From: Bradyrhizobium agreste
GTDB taxonomy: Bacteria > Pseudomonadota > Alphaproteobacteria > Rhizobiales > Xanthobacteraceae
DNA length: 64,000 bases
Direction of reading: 5' to 3'
NCBI RefSeq assembly: GCF_016031625.1
Contig: NZ_JACCHP010000002.1
Span: 310,001 to 374,000, forward strand
Shown piece after piece: positions 1 to 9,330 of the stretch. Under the pieces are notes generated by a model. That model worked only from the letters and a program-made list of their open reading frames with translations, did not search any database and was not told the DNA's origin. Within the stretch, counting starts at the first letter, position 1, and every line of letters begins with the position of its first letter. Made by a program: the position numbers and the translations under genes.

Positions 1-1
1 G

Positions 2-1861
2 ATCATCGCGATCGCGCTGGTGCTGATCGCGGTGTTCGTGCCGCTCGCGTTCATCTCCGGCCTCACCGGGCAGTTCTACAAGCAGTTCGCGCTGACGATT
101 GCGATTTCGACGGTGATCTCCGCCGTCAACTCGCTGACGCTGTCACCGGCATTGTCGGCGCTGCTGCTCAAGGGCCACAACGAGCCGAAGGACCGGCTGA
201 CGCGGATCATGGAGAAGAGCCTCGGCTGGTTCTTCCGCGGCTTCAACAAGGGCTTCACGCGCTCCTCGGACAATTACAGCGGCACCGTCGGCAAGGTGAT
301 CTCGGGCAAGGCCGCGGTGATGGGCCTCTATGTGGTGCTGGTCGGGCTGACGGCGTTTCTGTTCCAGCAGGTGCCGAGCGGCTTCGTGCCGGGCCAGGAC
401 AAGCAGTACCTCGTCGGCTTCGCCCGCCTGCCCGATGGCGCCACGCTCGACCGCACCGAGGAGGTGATCCGCAAGATGAGCGACATCGCGCTGACCCAGC
501 CCGGTGTCGAGAGCTCGGTCGCCTTCCCGGGCCTGTCGATCTCCGGCTTCACCAACTCGTCCAATGCCGGCATCGTGTTCTCGACGCTGAAGCCGTTCGA
601 CGAACGCAAGGATCCCTCGCTCAGCGGCCCCGCGATCGCGGCCGAGCTGAACAAGAAGTACGCCGGCATCCAGGAAGCCTTCATCGCCATGTTCCCGCCG
701 CCGCCTGTCAACGGCCTCGGCACCATTGGCGGCTTCAAGCTGCAAATCGAGGACCGCGCCGGTCTCGGCTATGACGCCCTGAACGAGGCGACCAACGCCT
801 TCATGGCGGCGATGCAGAAGGCACCGGAGATCGCCGGCGTGTTCTCAAGCTTCCAGGTCAACGTGCCCCAGCTCTTTGCCGACATCGACCGCACCAAGGC
901 GCTGCAGCTGGGCGTGCCCGTGACGGAGGTGTTCAACACGCTGCAGATCTACCTCGGCTCCTACTACGTCAACGACTTCAACAAGTTCGGCCGCACCTAT
1001 TCCGTCCGCGTCCAGGCCGACGCGCCGTTCCGCGCCCGCGCCGACGACATCAGGCAATTGAAGGTGCGCTCGTCGTCCGGCGAGATGGTGCCGTTATCGG
1101 CGCTGCTCAAGATCCGCCAGAGCGCGGGACCGGAGCGCGCGATCCGCTACAACGGCTTCCTGTCGTCGGATATCAACGCAGCGGCTGCGCCGGGCTTTTC
1201 ATCGGGCCAGGCGCAGGAAGCGGCCACGCGGATCGCGGCGGAAGTGCTGCCGCCGGGCTTTGCCTTCGAATGGACCGACCTGACCTATCAGGAGTTCATC
1301 GCCGGCAATTCCGGCATCTGGGTGTTTCCGCTGGCGATCCTCCTGGTGTTCCTGGTGCTGGCCGCGCTCTATGAGAGCCTGACCCTGCCGCTGTCGATCA
1401 TCATGATCGTGCCGATGGGCTTGCTCGCCGCGATGTTCGGCGTCTGGGTCTCCAAGGGCGACAACAACGTCTTCACCCAGATCGGCCTCATCGTGCTGGT
1501 CGGCCTCTCCGCCAAGAACGCGATCCTGATCGTCGAATTCGCGCGCGAGCTCGAATTCGCCGGGCGCACGCCGATCCGGGCCGCGATCGAAGCCAGTCGC
1601 CTGCGGCTGCGCCCGATCCTGATGACGTCGATGGCGTTCATCATGGGCGTGCTGCCGCTGGTGCTCTCGACCGGTGCCGGCTCGGAGATGCGGCGAGCCA
1701 TGGGCGTTGCCGTGTTCTCCGGCATGATCGGCGTCACCGTGTTCGGCCTGTTCCTGACGCCGGTGTTCTACGTGCTGCTGCGGACCGTCACCGGCATGAA
1801 GCCGCTGGTCCATCACGGCAGCGACACCAGCGCGGCGCCGGTCCACGGGCCTGCCGAGTGA
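2..1861 (+). CDS. RND efflux transporter permease (HAE1/AcrB type), 5'-truncated
   Basis: This is the C-terminal 60 percent or so of an inner-membrane RND drug exporter. The reading frame is open from base 2, so the true start lies before the window. The first residues match the end of the first membrane bundle, with the VFVPLAF and TLSPALSALLL helices. They are followed by the second periplasmic porter domain, with QVPSGFVPGQDKQY, and a second bundle of about six helices, including GLSAKNAILIVEFA, ending near residue 600. Such proteins pump hydrophobic compounds with proton influx, together with a periplasmic adaptor and an outer-membrane channel, which would be upstream if present. The substrate cannot be told from the sequence. 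The gene ends with TGA just before a GC-rich hairpin. Confidence 0.93.
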   Translation: MIAIALVLIAVFVPLAFISGLTGQFYKQFALTIAISTVISAVNSLTLSPALSALLLKGHNEPKDRLTRIMEKSLGWFFRGFNKGFTRSSDNYSGTVGKVISGKAAVMGLYVVLVGLTAFLFQQVPSGFVPGQDKQYLVGFARLPDGATLDRTEEVIRKMSDIALTQPGVESSVAFPGLSISGFTNSSNAGIVFSTLKPFDERKDPSLSGPAIAAELNKKYAGIQEAFIAMFPPPPVNGLGTIGGFKLQIEDRAGLGYDALNEATNAFMAAMQKAPEIAGVFSSFQVNVPQLFADIDRTKALQLGVPVTEVFNTLQIYLGSYYVNDFNKFGRTYSVRVQADAPFRARADDIRQLKVRSSSGEMVPLSALLKIRQSAGPERAIRYNGFLSSDINAAAAPGFSSGQAQEAATRIAAEVLPPGFAFEWTDLTYQEFIAGNSGIWVFPLAILLVFLVLAALYESLTLPLSIIMIVPMGLLAAMFGVWVSKGDNNVFTQIGLIVLVGLSAKNAILIVEFARELEFAGRTPIRAAIEASRLRLRPILMTSMAFIMGVLPLVLSTGAGSEMRRAMGVAVFSGMIGVTVFGLFLTPVFYVLLRTVTGMKPLVHHGSDTSAAPVHGPAE

Positions 1862-1867
1862 AAGCGT

Positions 1868-1892
1868 CCCGCCGCGCAACGCCCGCGGCGGG
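1868..1892 (+). terminator. GC-rich hairpin after the RND gene
   Basis: CCCGCCGC (1868-1875) pairs perfectly with GCGGCGGG (1885-1892), 7 bases after the stop codon. No T-run follows, so it is either a weak intrinsic terminator or a 3' stabilising stem. Confidence 0.45.
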
Positions 1893-2182
1893 TCCAACAA
1901 GCTCGGATCGCTTTGATCGTTTCCGATTCTTCTCGCAGAATTTCAACGCCGCGAGCGCCTCGCCGGCCCGCGGCGACCTGCACCATGATTTTGCCTCGCA
2001 ATATGATGTGCCGCTCCCGAAGGGACGGCTCGAAATCACCTGAGTCACGCGGGATATAGCGGGCCCGCAGCGCACAAACCGGCGCTTGGTTCCTCACGAA
2101 ACCCCTTTCCCGATGCGACGAAACACGCCTGAAACAGATGGCCGGTTAAGTGGTTGTCAAAATAAATACAGGGACGGCCACC
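1893..2182. other. Gene-free stretch before the two small genes
   Basis: No convincing gene lies here; the open frames on both strands lack ribosome sites and have no recognisable protein character. The AT-rich part near 2150-2172, with TTGTCA followed by AAATAAATACA, could hold the promoter of the small genes that start at 2183. Confidence 0.4.
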
Positions 2183-2266
2183 ATGCAGTTCATCCTCGAC
2201 CTGATCTACGAATATTCGTGCTGCCAGAGCCTCGTTGCCCAGCCGCTCCGGGAGGACGAGCTATGA
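2183..2266 (+). CDS. Tiny 27-residue protein, overlaps the next gene
   Basis: A 28-codon frame encodes a 27-residue peptide that begins MQFILDLIYEY, contains a Cys-Cys pair and ends PLREDEL. Its last codons overlap the following small gene by the ATGA arrangement, and the Shine-Dalgarno sequence of that gene (GGGAGGA) lies inside it, which points to translational coupling. A weak AGGGA lies about 8 bases before its own ATG. No known family is recognised and the function is unknown. It may simply be a leader peptide controlling the downstream frame. Confidence 0.45.
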   Translation: MQFILDLIYEYSCCQSLVAQPLREDEL

Positions 2267-2355
2267 TCGAGCTGATCTCAGCCCTGCTCGCACTTTGCAG
2301 CATCGGCGTCTTCGCGGCGCATGCGCTCGACGCCTACCGCACCACGCATTCCTGA
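2263..2355 (+). CDS. Small single-helix membrane protein (30 aa)
   Basis: The ATG at 2263 follows a strong GGGAGGA site by 6 bases. The peptide begins MIELISALLALCSIGVFAAHA and continues to DAYRTTHS: one hydrophobic helix (about residues 3-20) with a short polar tail. A longer frame in the same phase starts at 2086, but its upstream part is unlike a protein and this start has the ribosome site. It overlaps the 27-codon frame before it by four bases. Function unknown; I cannot assign a family. Confidence 0.6.
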   Translation: MIELISALLALCSIGVFAAHALDAYRTTHS

Positions 2356-2374
2356 CCGTTCCTCCTTCCCGACG

Positions 2375-2797
2375 CTAGAAAGGTCGCCGGTAGAAGTGCT
2401 CGGAATGCGTCGCCGGCGGAAACCGGTTGGCGAGCGCAAGCGCCCCCTTCTCGTCCGTCTCGAGCGCGATCTTCTGCGCCAGCATCACGTCGCCCGGCAC
2501 CAGGAAGCCTGACGGGACGAAGCACCACCCCATCGTCGCACGCCCGTCACCGTCGACCTCGTGGACGTTGGCGGCCGTGCCGTAATGGATGCGGTAGATC
2601 CTGCCGGTGTCGCAACCGACGACGTCGAAGTACCGGTATTGCTCGAATTGCGCGCGCTGCGCCGGCGACAACCACTCGGCCAGAAGCCGGCGGCCGCGGG
2701 CATCCGGCGTGTTCTCGCCGAAGAAGCGGCGATAGAGTTCACGCAGCGCATGCAGGCGCGCACGCGCCGGCGCCCGGAGCCAAACTGCCGCGAACAT
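2375..2797 (-). CDS. Conserved hypothetical protein (140 aa)
   Basis: This is a soluble protein of 140 residues with a basic N-terminal helix and an aromatic-rich middle (QYRYFDVVGC, YRIHYG). The C-terminal part carries the segment GWCFVPSG followed by LVPGDVMLAQKIALE. No signal peptide or membrane segment is clear. It lies 12 bases downstream of the next small gene on the same strand, so the two are probably co-transcribed. I do not recognise a family; the composition is that of a real protein, unlike the opposite-strand frames here. Confidence 0.7.
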   Translation of the reverse strand: MFAAVWLRAPARARLHALRELYRRFFGENTPDARGRRLLAEWLSPAQRAQFEQYRYFDVVGCDTGRIYRIHYGTAANVHEVDGDGRATMGWCFVPSGFLVPGDVMLAQKIALETDEKGALALANRFPPATHSEHFYRRPF

Positions 2798-2809
2798 GAG
2801 CAGCTCAGA

Positions 2810-3031
2810 TCAGCCGCCGACCAGGCGGGGATAGAACAGCGTTTCCTGCGCGGTCGGATCGAACGATCGGATCCGGGTCACTTCGCCGGGTCCGGTTCGA
2901 AGCGCGGCGGTGAAGCCTGCTCCGGTCAGCTCACGAAAGCGCCGTTCGGCTCGCGCCAGCGCTTCGGCGTTGCCAGGATCAAACTCGTGGCGTGTATCGC
3001 CAGTCTGGTCCATCACGATCTGGGTAGCCAT
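2810..3031 (-). CDS. Small hypothetical protein (73 aa)
   Basis: It starts at the ATG (MATQIVMDQTGDTRHEF) that follows AGGAGA by 5 bases; an in-frame ATG 15 bases further out has no such site. The protein is soluble and predicted to be mostly helical (EALARAERRFRELTG), with a C-terminal strand region containing RSFDPTAQETLF. This second half resembles small proteins related to response or ligand-binding modules, but I cannot name the family. First gene of a probable two-gene unit with the 140-residue protein. Confidence 0.72.
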   Translation of the reverse strand: MATQIVMDQTGDTRHEFDPGNAEALARAERRFRELTGAGFTAALRTGPGEVTRIRSFDPTAQETLFYPRLVGG

Positions 3032-3144
3032 GTTGAGTCTCCTCATGCCCAGCCCTGAACTTGATCAAAGCAAACCTCATGCCGTCGGTTCCAGAAGGCA
3101 ACAACTTTCTCTTGCCTTCACATCACACGTCGCTGAGCTAGAGC

Positions 3145-3963
3145 TCAGCGCGAGGCCGCGGTAGCCCCGCCCTCGTCGATCTGCCGGCCCATCAGCGCGA
3201 TCGCCTTCTGATAGACGCCGGCGGCATTCCAGGCCTCGATAGCGGCGAAATTCGGCTCGCCCGGCTGGTACCCGGCTCCCGCGCGCCAACCATGGGCTTT
3301 GAGGAAATTTGCCGTCGAGTTCAGCGCATTGGCCGCAACTTCGAGATTTCCGGTGCCGTAGGCCAGAATGTTCTTGGGCATGAACTGGGTCTGGCCGACC
3401 TCGCCATGCATGGAGCCGCGGGTCGATCCCGATAGCGTACCCCGGTCGATCAGCTTCAGGGCGGCATAGAGCTGGTCGGTGAAGAATTCGGGACGGCGGC
3501 AGTCATAGGCGAGGGTCGCGATCGACGACAGCATGTTCTGGTTGCCGCGCTGGCTGCCGAAGCCGGTCTCCATGCCCCAGATCGCGATCAGCGGCCCGGG
3601 CGGGACGCCGTAGCGCTGCTGGATCGAGGCGAACAAGGCGGCCTGCGACTGCTTGAGCTGCCGCCCCTTGGCGACGATGGTGGTGGCGCCGCGCTTGGCC
3701 AGGAACTGGTCCAGCGTCAGCGAAAAGCTGCGCTGGCCGCGGTCGGCCGCGATCGTGGCGCTGGCATAGTTCGTCTGCATCAGCGCCGACAGCGCGGTGG
3801 GGCCGATGCCCTTGGCTTGCGCTTCCGCGCTGAACTCGCGCTTCCAGGCCTCGAAACCGGCCGGTGAGCTGCCGCATTGCGCGGCCTCGGCGGAGGATGC
3901 CAGGCAACCGAGCAGCGTCATTGCGCCAAGAACCGCTCCCGCAACAGCCCTGCCCCTGACCAT
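3145..3963 (-). CDS. Lytic murein transglycosylase (MltB/SLT_2 family)
   Basis: The 272-residue protein cleaves the glycan strand of peptidoglycan in the periplasm, forming 1,6-anhydromuramic ends. It has an N-terminal signal sequence; LLGC near residue 19 may be a lipobox, or AEA-A may be a signal peptidase I site. The SLT_2 fold is shown by IAIWGMETGFG, whose Glu is the expected catalytic acid, by YDCRRPEFFTDQL, and by GEVGQTQFMPKN. I chose the ATG at 3963 because it begins the signal peptide; the frame continues upstream into the 3' end of the neighbouring monooxygenase gene. It has no C-terminal peptidoglycan-binding domain. Confidence 0.9.
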   Translation of the reverse strand: MVRGRAVAGAVLGAMTLLGCLASSAEAAQCGSSPAGFEAWKREFSAEAQAKGIGPTALSALMQTNYASATIAADRGQRSFSLTLDQFLAKRGATTIVAKGRQLKQSQAALFASIQQRYGVPPGPLIAIWGMETGFGSQRGNQNMLSSIATLAYDCRRPEFFTDQLYAALKLIDRGTLSGSTRGSMHGEVGQTQFMPKNILAYGTGNLEVAANALNSTANFLKAHGWRAGAGYQPGEPNFAAIEAWNAAGVYQKAIALMGRQIDEGGATAASR

Positions 3964-4003
3964 GCCTGACCTCTTCCGTCCTGTACCGCTCGGCGGATCA
4001 ATC

Positions 4004-5857
4004 TTACCCGGCAGAACGCGCCGACTCCATGGCCCGATCATAGGACAATTCGAGGCCTTCCAGGTTGCCATCCTTGCGCCATTTGCCGAGCAGCCGCAGG
4101 AATGCCACCGGTCCGCGCCAATATTGGCTGTTTCTTGCCGCGATCGGATCGAACACGCCTTCGTTGTTGTAGTAGCCCGGCGTGCACTCGGCGAGATAGG
4201 TCTGCCGGCCGAGCGCGGCCTTGACGACCTCCTCGACCCAGGCGTTCTCGGCGGCAAGTGTTGGCTCCAGGGTGCGTGCCTTGCGTGCGCGCGCCTGCTT
4301 GATGACATAGGCGATGTGCTGCGACTGCTCGTCGATGATGTGCGGAAAATTGGCGCTCTGGCCGGCCTGCACGGTGACGATCAGGAAGCAGTTCGGAAAG
4401 CCGCGGCTGTAGAAGCCGTGCAGCGTCTTGACGCCGTCCTGCCAGCGCTCGGACAGGCTCATGCCGTCGCGGCCATAGACCTCGAAGCCCATGCGGCGCG
4501 CGTAATCGGTGCCGACCTCGAAGCCGCTGGCATAGATCAGGCAGTCAAGCTCGTAGGCCCTACCGCCGACGACGACGGCATTCTCGGTGATGCGTTCGAC
4601 GCCTTTCCCCCCGGTATCGACGAGATGCACGTTGGGACGATTGAACGTGTCGAGATATTCGTCGTGGAAGCACGGCCGCTTGCAGAATGCCTTGTACCAG
4701 GGCTTGAGCGCCGCCGCGGTCGCCTCGTCCTCGACCACCGTGTCGACGCGCGCGCGGATCTCCTCCATCTTGCGGTAGTCGGCCTGCTCGATCGCCTTCA
4801 GCGCCTCCTCCAGCGAGGTCACCGGCTGCTTTTGCCGGCGCGGTGCCAGCAGGATCTCGCCGAGCAGCCCGGTCCAGCCGTCCTGCACCAGGTCCTGCTC
4901 GAACGGCTCGCCTGAAATCACGGCCGTAAAATTGTCCATGCGCTCGCGCTGCCAGCCTGGCTTGAGGCTCTGCGCCCAGGCCTGGTCCGTCGGACGGTCG
5001 TCGCGAACCCCGATCGCGGACGGCGTGCGCTGGAATACATAGAGCTCTTTTGCCGAGCAGCCAAGATGCGGCACGCATTGCACGGCGGTGGCGCCGGTGC
5101 CGATGATGCCGACGCGCTTGTCGGCAAGACCTGTCAGACCGCCGTCCGCATTGCCGCCGGTATAGCCGTAATCCCAGCGACTGGTATGAAAGCTGTGACC
5201 TCTGAACGTCTCGATGCCGGGAATGCCCGGCAGCTTCGGACGGCTGAGCGGCCCGCCGGCGAGAATGACGAAGCGTGCGCGGATCCGGTCGCCCCGATCG
5301 GTCTCGACCAGCCAACGCGCCTCATGCTCCTGCCATGTCATCCGCGAGACGACGGTCTGAAACAGCGCGCGCTCGTACAGCCCGAAATGACGGCCGATGC
5401 GGCGCGAGTGCTCGTAGATCTCCGGCGCCCGGGCATATTTGCGCACCGGCATGTAGCCGGTCTCTTCCAGCAGCGGCAGATAGATATAGCTCTCGGTATC
5501 GCAGGCGGCGCCGGGATAACGATTCCAGTACCAGGTGCCGCCGAAGTCGGCGGCCTTTTCCACGATACGAAAATTCTCGATGCCGGCCTCGCGCAATCGC
5601 GCGCCACACAAGAGGCCGCCGAAGCCACCGCCGACGATGAGCACGTCGGTCGCTTCGCTGATCGCTGCGCGCGCAAATCCGGGATCGGCCCAGGGGTCGG
5701 CGAGATAACGGTCGAACTCACCCGTGACCTCGACATACTGCGCCTTGCCCTCGGCGCGCAGACGGCGGTCGCGCTCGTCGCGATAGCGAGCACGGAGGGC
5801 GGAAATATCGACCGTAGAAGCGCCGCTTGCATCGGTCTTGTGTCTTTCCGCTGACAT
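4004..5857 (-). CDS. FAD-dependent Baeyer-Villiger-type monooxygenase
   Basis: A cytoplasmic flavoprotein of 617 residues that uses FAD, NADPH and oxygen to insert an oxygen atom into ketones or a related substrate. The FAD Rossmann motif GGGFGG is at residues 76-81. The exact Baeyer-Villiger fingerprint F-x-G-x3-H-x3-W-D is at 218-229, followed by a second dinucleotide motif (IGTGATAVQ). The start at 5857 follows GGGAGGAA; an upstream start at 5875 lacks a site. It is transcribed away from an acyl-CoA synthetase gene, with about 175 bases between them. That arrangement fits oxidation of a ketone followed by CoA activation of the acid, but the substrate is unknown. Confidence 0.88.
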   Translation of the reverse strand: MSAERHKTDASGASTVDISALRARYRDERDRRLRAEGKAQYVEVTGEFDRYLADPWADPGFARAAISEATDVLIVGGGFGGLLCGARLREAGIENFRIVEKAADFGGTWYWNRYPGAACDTESYIYLPLLEETGYMPVRKYARAPEIYEHSRRIGRHFGLYERALFQTVVSRMTWQEHEARWLVETDRGDRIRARFVILAGGPLSRPKLPGIPGIETFRGHSFHTSRWDYGYTGGNADGGLTGLADKRVGIIGTGATAVQCVPHLGCSAKELYVFQRTPSAIGVRDDRPTDQAWAQSLKPGWQRERMDNFTAVISGEPFEQDLVQDGWTGLLGEILLAPRRQKQPVTSLEEALKAIEQADYRKMEEIRARVDTVVEDEATAAALKPWYKAFCKRPCFHDEYLDTFNRPNVHLVDTGGKGVERITENAVVVGGRAYELDCLIYASGFEVGTDYARRMGFEVYGRDGMSLSERWQDGVKTLHGFYSRGFPNCFLIVTVQAGQSANFPHIIDEQSQHIAYVIKQARARKARTLEPTLAAENAWVEEVVKAALGRQTYLAECTPGYYNNEGVFDPIAARNSQYWRGPVAFLRLLGKWRKDGNLEGLELSYDRAMESARSAG

Positions 5858-6034
5858 TCGATTCCTCCCGCGCATGCTGCTTCGCCGGCAGCTTACCGCA
5901 CGTTAGCGCCGAAAAAGCGCGGCATGCAATCACGCTGATTGTTTTTTGCGTGAACGCTGCGTGACGTTCCGCTAACCTCAAACGCAAATCACGAGCCTAC
6001 GCCATGCAACGACATGGCAATCCGGAGGGAAACC

Positions 6035-7660
6035 ATGCAGGGATTGATGATGGACATGCCGCTTTTGATCAGCGGCCTGATCCAATATGCGGCCGATTAT
6101 CATGGCGAAGCCGAGATCGTCGCACGCGAGATCGAGGGCGACATCCATCGCTACACCTACGCCGACGCGCATCCGCGCATCAAGCGCATGGCGCTGGCGC
6201 TGAAGCGGCTCGGCATGAAGCAAGGCGACCGCGTAGGGACGCTGGCCTGGAATACGCACCGGCATTTCGAGATGTTCTACGCCGCGCCGGGCATGGGCTA
6301 CGTGCTGCACACCGTCAATCCCAGGCTGTTTCCCGAGCAGCTCGTCTACATCATCAACCACGCCGAAGACCGCCTGCTCTTCATCGACCGCGCCACGCTG
6401 CCGATCGTGGAGGCGATCGCGCCGCAACTGAAGACGGTCGAGGCCTTTGTCGTGATGTCCTCGCGCGAGCGGATGCCGGAGACGAAGCTCGCGAACGTGC
6501 ATTGCTACGAAGAGCTTCTGGGACGCGAGAACGATGCCGGCTTCGCCTGGCCGGAGTTCGACGAGAAGTCCGCCTCCACGATCTGCTACACTTCGGGCAC
6601 GACTGGCAATCCCAAGGGCGTGATCTATTCGCACCGCGCCGCGATCCTGCAAACCATGACCTGCTGCAATTTCGACTTCCTGCCGGGACATGTCGAGGGC
6701 GTGCGCGAGGTGATGATGCCGATGGCGCCTCTCTTCCACGGCAATGGCTGGAACATGCCGTTCACCGCGCCCTATACCGGCTCCAAGCTGGTGCTGCCCG
6801 GCCGCAACTACGAGCCGGACAAGCTCTATGAATTGCTGGAAGGCGAGAAGGTGACGCTGTCGGCGGGCGTGCCGAGCTTCTGGCTGATCCTGCTCGACTG
6901 GCTCGGGCGGACAGGCAACAGATTCTCGACCTTGCGCGCGACGCTGTCGTCGGGCTCGGCCCCGCCGCGCGCGATGGTCGAGAAGCTCAAGCGCGAGTAC
7001 AATGTCGACTACATCCAGGCCTGGGGTATGACCGAGGCGCTGGGCTGCTCGATGCCCAGCCTGCGGCCGGGCTCGGAGCATCTCAGCGAGAAGGAGAAGT
7101 TCGACCGCCGCCAGGTCTCCGGCCGCGCCTGTTTCGGCACGCATTTGCGTATCGTCGACGATGCCGGAATTGAGCTGCCGCGCGACGGCAAGACGGTCGG
7201 GCATTTGCGCGCCCGCGGGCCTTGGGTCGCCTCCGGCTACATGAAGCTGGACGAAGGCCTCGACCGCGACGGCTGGCTGATCACCGGCGACATGGCCGTG
7301 ATCGACCCACAAGGCCACGTCACGCTGACCGACCGCTCCAAGGACGTGATCAAGTCCGGCGGCGAGTGGATCTCCTCGATCCAGCTCGAAGACATCGCCC
7401 TGTCCCACCCCGACGTGCTGCAAGCGGCCGTCGTTGCCATCAGCCACGAGAAATGGCAGGAGCGCCCCCTGCTCCTCGTCGTCCGCAAGAAGGGCGCGAC
7501 GGTCGACGGCAAGGCCCTGCTCGAGCACATGCGTCCGAAGATCGCGAGCTGGTGGCTGCCCGACGCCGTCGAATTCCTCGACGAATTCCCGATGACCGGC
7601 ACCGGCAAGGTGCTGAAATCGGCGCTGCGCGAGCGCTTCAGGGAGTACAGGGTGGCCTAA
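6035..7660 (+). CDS. Acyl-CoA synthetase (AMP-binding, medium/long-chain type)
   Basis: A member of the adenylate-forming family, 541 residues long, that activates a carboxylic acid with ATP and CoA. The phosphate loop YTSGTTGNPKG is at residues 185-195. Further on come WGMTEALG, then the hinge region (TDRSKDVIKSGGEWISS) and the C-terminal Lys motif (PMTGTGKVLKSALRE). The start is the ATG after GGAGGGA (6024-6030); another ATG at 6014 lies before that site. The closest familiar members activate medium-chain fatty acids (AlkK-like), but related enzymes use aryl or branched acids. It is divergent from the monooxygenase gene. Confidence 0.88.
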   Translation: MQGLMMDMPLLISGLIQYAADYHGEAEIVAREIEGDIHRYTYADAHPRIKRMALALKRLGMKQGDRVGTLAWNTHRHFEMFYAAPGMGYVLHTVNPRLFPEQLVYIINHAEDRLLFIDRATLPIVEAIAPQLKTVEAFVVMSSRERMPETKLANVHCYEELLGRENDAGFAWPEFDEKSASTICYTSGTTGNPKGVIYSHRAAILQTMTCCNFDFLPGHVEGVREVMMPMAPLFHGNGWNMPFTAPYTGSKLVLPGRNYEPDKLYELLEGEKVTLSAGVPSFWLILLDWLGRTGNRFSTLRATLSSGSAPPRAMVEKLKREYNVDYIQAWGMTEALGCSMPSLRPGSEHLSEKEKFDRRQVSGRACFGTHLRIVDDAGIELPRDGKTVGHLRARGPWVASGYMKLDEGLDRDGWLITGDMAVIDPQGHVTLTDRSKDVIKSGGEWISSIQLEDIALSHPDVLQAAVVAISHEKWQERPLLLVVRKKGATVDGKALLEHMRPKIASWWLPDAVEFLDEFPMTGTGKVLKSALRERFREYRVA

Positions 7661-7688
7661 CGCCCGTCAGCGCCCAGGCCGCTTCGCC

Positions 7689-8597
7689 TCAGTTCACCGC
7701 GTAGACATCGGGATCGGCGCTGGAGCTCGGCTTCTTGAAGGCGTTGCGCAAGGCTGACGACATGGGGACGTTGTAGTTGAGGCCGTTCGGCGGCGTCGGC
7801 GATTGCAGCCACTTCTTGTAGAGCACTTCGATCTCGGGGCTGGCATAAAACTCCGCAGTGGCGCGATCGGCGAGCGCCTTGAACGGCGCATCCTCTCGCC
7901 GCAGCATGATGCCGTAGGGCTCGGGCTTGGAGAACGCTTCCTCGCTGATCATGTAGGCTTGCGGCTCCTTCGACCGCGCGATCGCCACCGCCAGCTGGAC
8001 ATCGTCGAGCGCATAGGCCTGGGCGCGGTCGGTCTCCAGCAGCAGGAAGGCCTCGGCCTGGTCCTTGGCCGGCATGATGTTGATGCCGAGATTGCGCTCG
8101 GTATTGACCTTGGCGAGCTGCGTCAGGTTGACCGAGCCCGCGACCGCCGTGACCGCCTTGCCCTTGAGATCGTCGATGGTGTTGATGTTCGCCGCCTTCC
8201 GGGCCGCGAACCGCGTCGCGCTAAGGAAATGCGTGTTGGTGAAGGCGACCTGCTTCTGGCGGTCGGCATTGTTGGTGGTCGCCGAGCAATGCAGGTCGAG
8301 CGTGCCGTTGACCATCAGGGGAATCCGGTTCGAGGACGTCACCGCGACGGTCTCGACCGAAATGTCGGACATGCCGAGTTGCTTCTTCACGGCATCGACG
8401 ATCCTGAGGCAGATGTCCATGGCAAAGCCGACCGGCTTCTGGTTGCCGTCGAGATAGCTGAATGGGACGGAAGCTTCCTGATAGCCCAGCGTGATCTTTT
8501 TGGTCTCCTTCACCTTCTGCAGCGTGCCCGTGAGCTCTTCGGCCGAAGCTGCGCCCGCAAGACATGTCAGGGCCAGGAGAATGGTCAGTAGGCGCAT
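7689..8597 (-). CDS. Amino-acid ABC transporter substrate-binding protein (GltI-like)
   Basis: A periplasmic solute-binding protein of the polar amino-acid family (SBP_bac_3), 302 residues, with a clear Sec signal peptide ending GAASA before EELTG. The family features ITLGYQEASVPFSYLD, VGFAMDICLRIV and a region ending in LYKKWLQ are present. Glutamate or aspartate is the usual ligand of its nearest family. No permease or ATPase gene is nearby, so it is an orphan binding protein here. The ATG at 8597 follows AAGGAG. It ends 28 bases from the convergent acyl-CoA synthetase gene. Confidence 0.87.
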   Translation of the reverse strand: MRLLTILLALTCLAGAASAEELTGTLQKVKETKKITLGYQEASVPFSYLDGNQKPVGFAMDICLRIVDAVKKQLGMSDISVETVAVTSSNRIPLMVNGTLDLHCSATTNNADRQKQVAFTNTHFLSATRFAARKAANINTIDDLKGKAVTAVAGSVNLTQLAKVNTERNLGINIMPAKDQAEAFLLLETDRAQAYALDDVQLAVAIARSKEPQAYMISEEAFSKPEPYGIMLRREDAPFKALADRATAEFYASPEIEVLYKKWLQSPTPPNGLNYNVPMSSALRNAFKKPSSSADPDVYAVN

Positions 8598-8769
8598 CAA
8601 GGACTCCTTAAGGGGCTCGCGCCTTTATGCCGGCGCGACCGCGAGAGTTGATAACGCGGGCCGTCGCCATGCGCCAGACGGGCTTGCGCTTATCAGGTAT
8701 CGCAGTTTTCGATATGAATGAGGCAACCTGTGCACGGCGAAGGGGCCGGGCCGCAGCCTTGGGATCCCC

Positions 8770-9189
8770 TCACGCGTCGATGCCGTGCTGGACCAGGATA
8801 CGTTCGGCGCTGTCGTTCCACACGTCCATCTTGACGATCTGCCCGCCCCGCACCACGAAGCGGTCGACGTAACGATTGCCCTCGAACGGAGTGCCATCCT
8901 TCCATTCGCCGTAGAGCGTGCCGAAGCTGTAAACCACGGTCTCGCCGTCGCAGGGGCAGACGTCGAACCGATCCATCCTCTTCTTGACCCAGCGGTAACG
9001 CTTGGCATTGAACGCCGTCGGGCCGCGCGGATGACCGAACTCACGCCCGCCGGTAAAGGTGATCACCGTGCCCGGCGCCACATAGGCCGCCGCGGCGTCG
9101 GGATCGGGGATCATCGATGCCGTGAGATAAGCCTCCACGATCGCGACATCGGACAACGGCGCGGTTTCGGCTCTTGCGGCAGTGGACAT
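8770..9189 (-). CDS. SnoaL-like / NTF2-fold protein
   Basis: A 139-residue protein of the NTF2-like cone fold. It has an N-terminal helix pair (SDVAIVEAYLTASMIPDP), then strands with GTVITFTGGREF, and a final sheet with NRYVDRFVVRGGQIVKMDVWND. Members include small isomerases, hydratases and ligand-binding proteins; no catalytic pair stands out here, so the role is open. The start at 9189 has GGGGAGA before it; the 18 codons upstream in frame are unlikely to be translated. Confidence 0.75.
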   Translation of the reverse strand: MSTAARAETAPLSDVAIVEAYLTASMIPDPDAAAAYVAPGTVITFTGGREFGHPRGPTAFNAKRYRWVKKRMDRFDVCPCDGETVVYSFGTLYGEWKDGTPFEGNRYVDRFVVRGGQIVKMDVWNDSAERILVQHGIDA

Positions 9190-9330
9190 TTGGTTCTCCC
9201 CGATTTGCGGAATACTATCGCCTTTGTCCGGGAATCCATGCACATATTTTCAACAGATCCGTGGCTACACTGCCGAAAATCTCGAGCGGCCGTTGCTTGC
9301 CGTTTGCTCTAGATTTTTGTTCCAACCGCC

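Noticed and set aside
1199..1900. Long open frame on the minus strand opposite the RND gene
   Set aside because: Its product is low-complexity, rich in His, Arg, Asp and Glu, with no family; it is the complement of a clear transporter gene in GC-rich DNA.
5978..7528. 516-codon minus-strand frame opposite the acyl-CoA synthetase gene
   Set aside because: Shadow of a well-supported gene; the product has no hydrophobic core pattern or motif.
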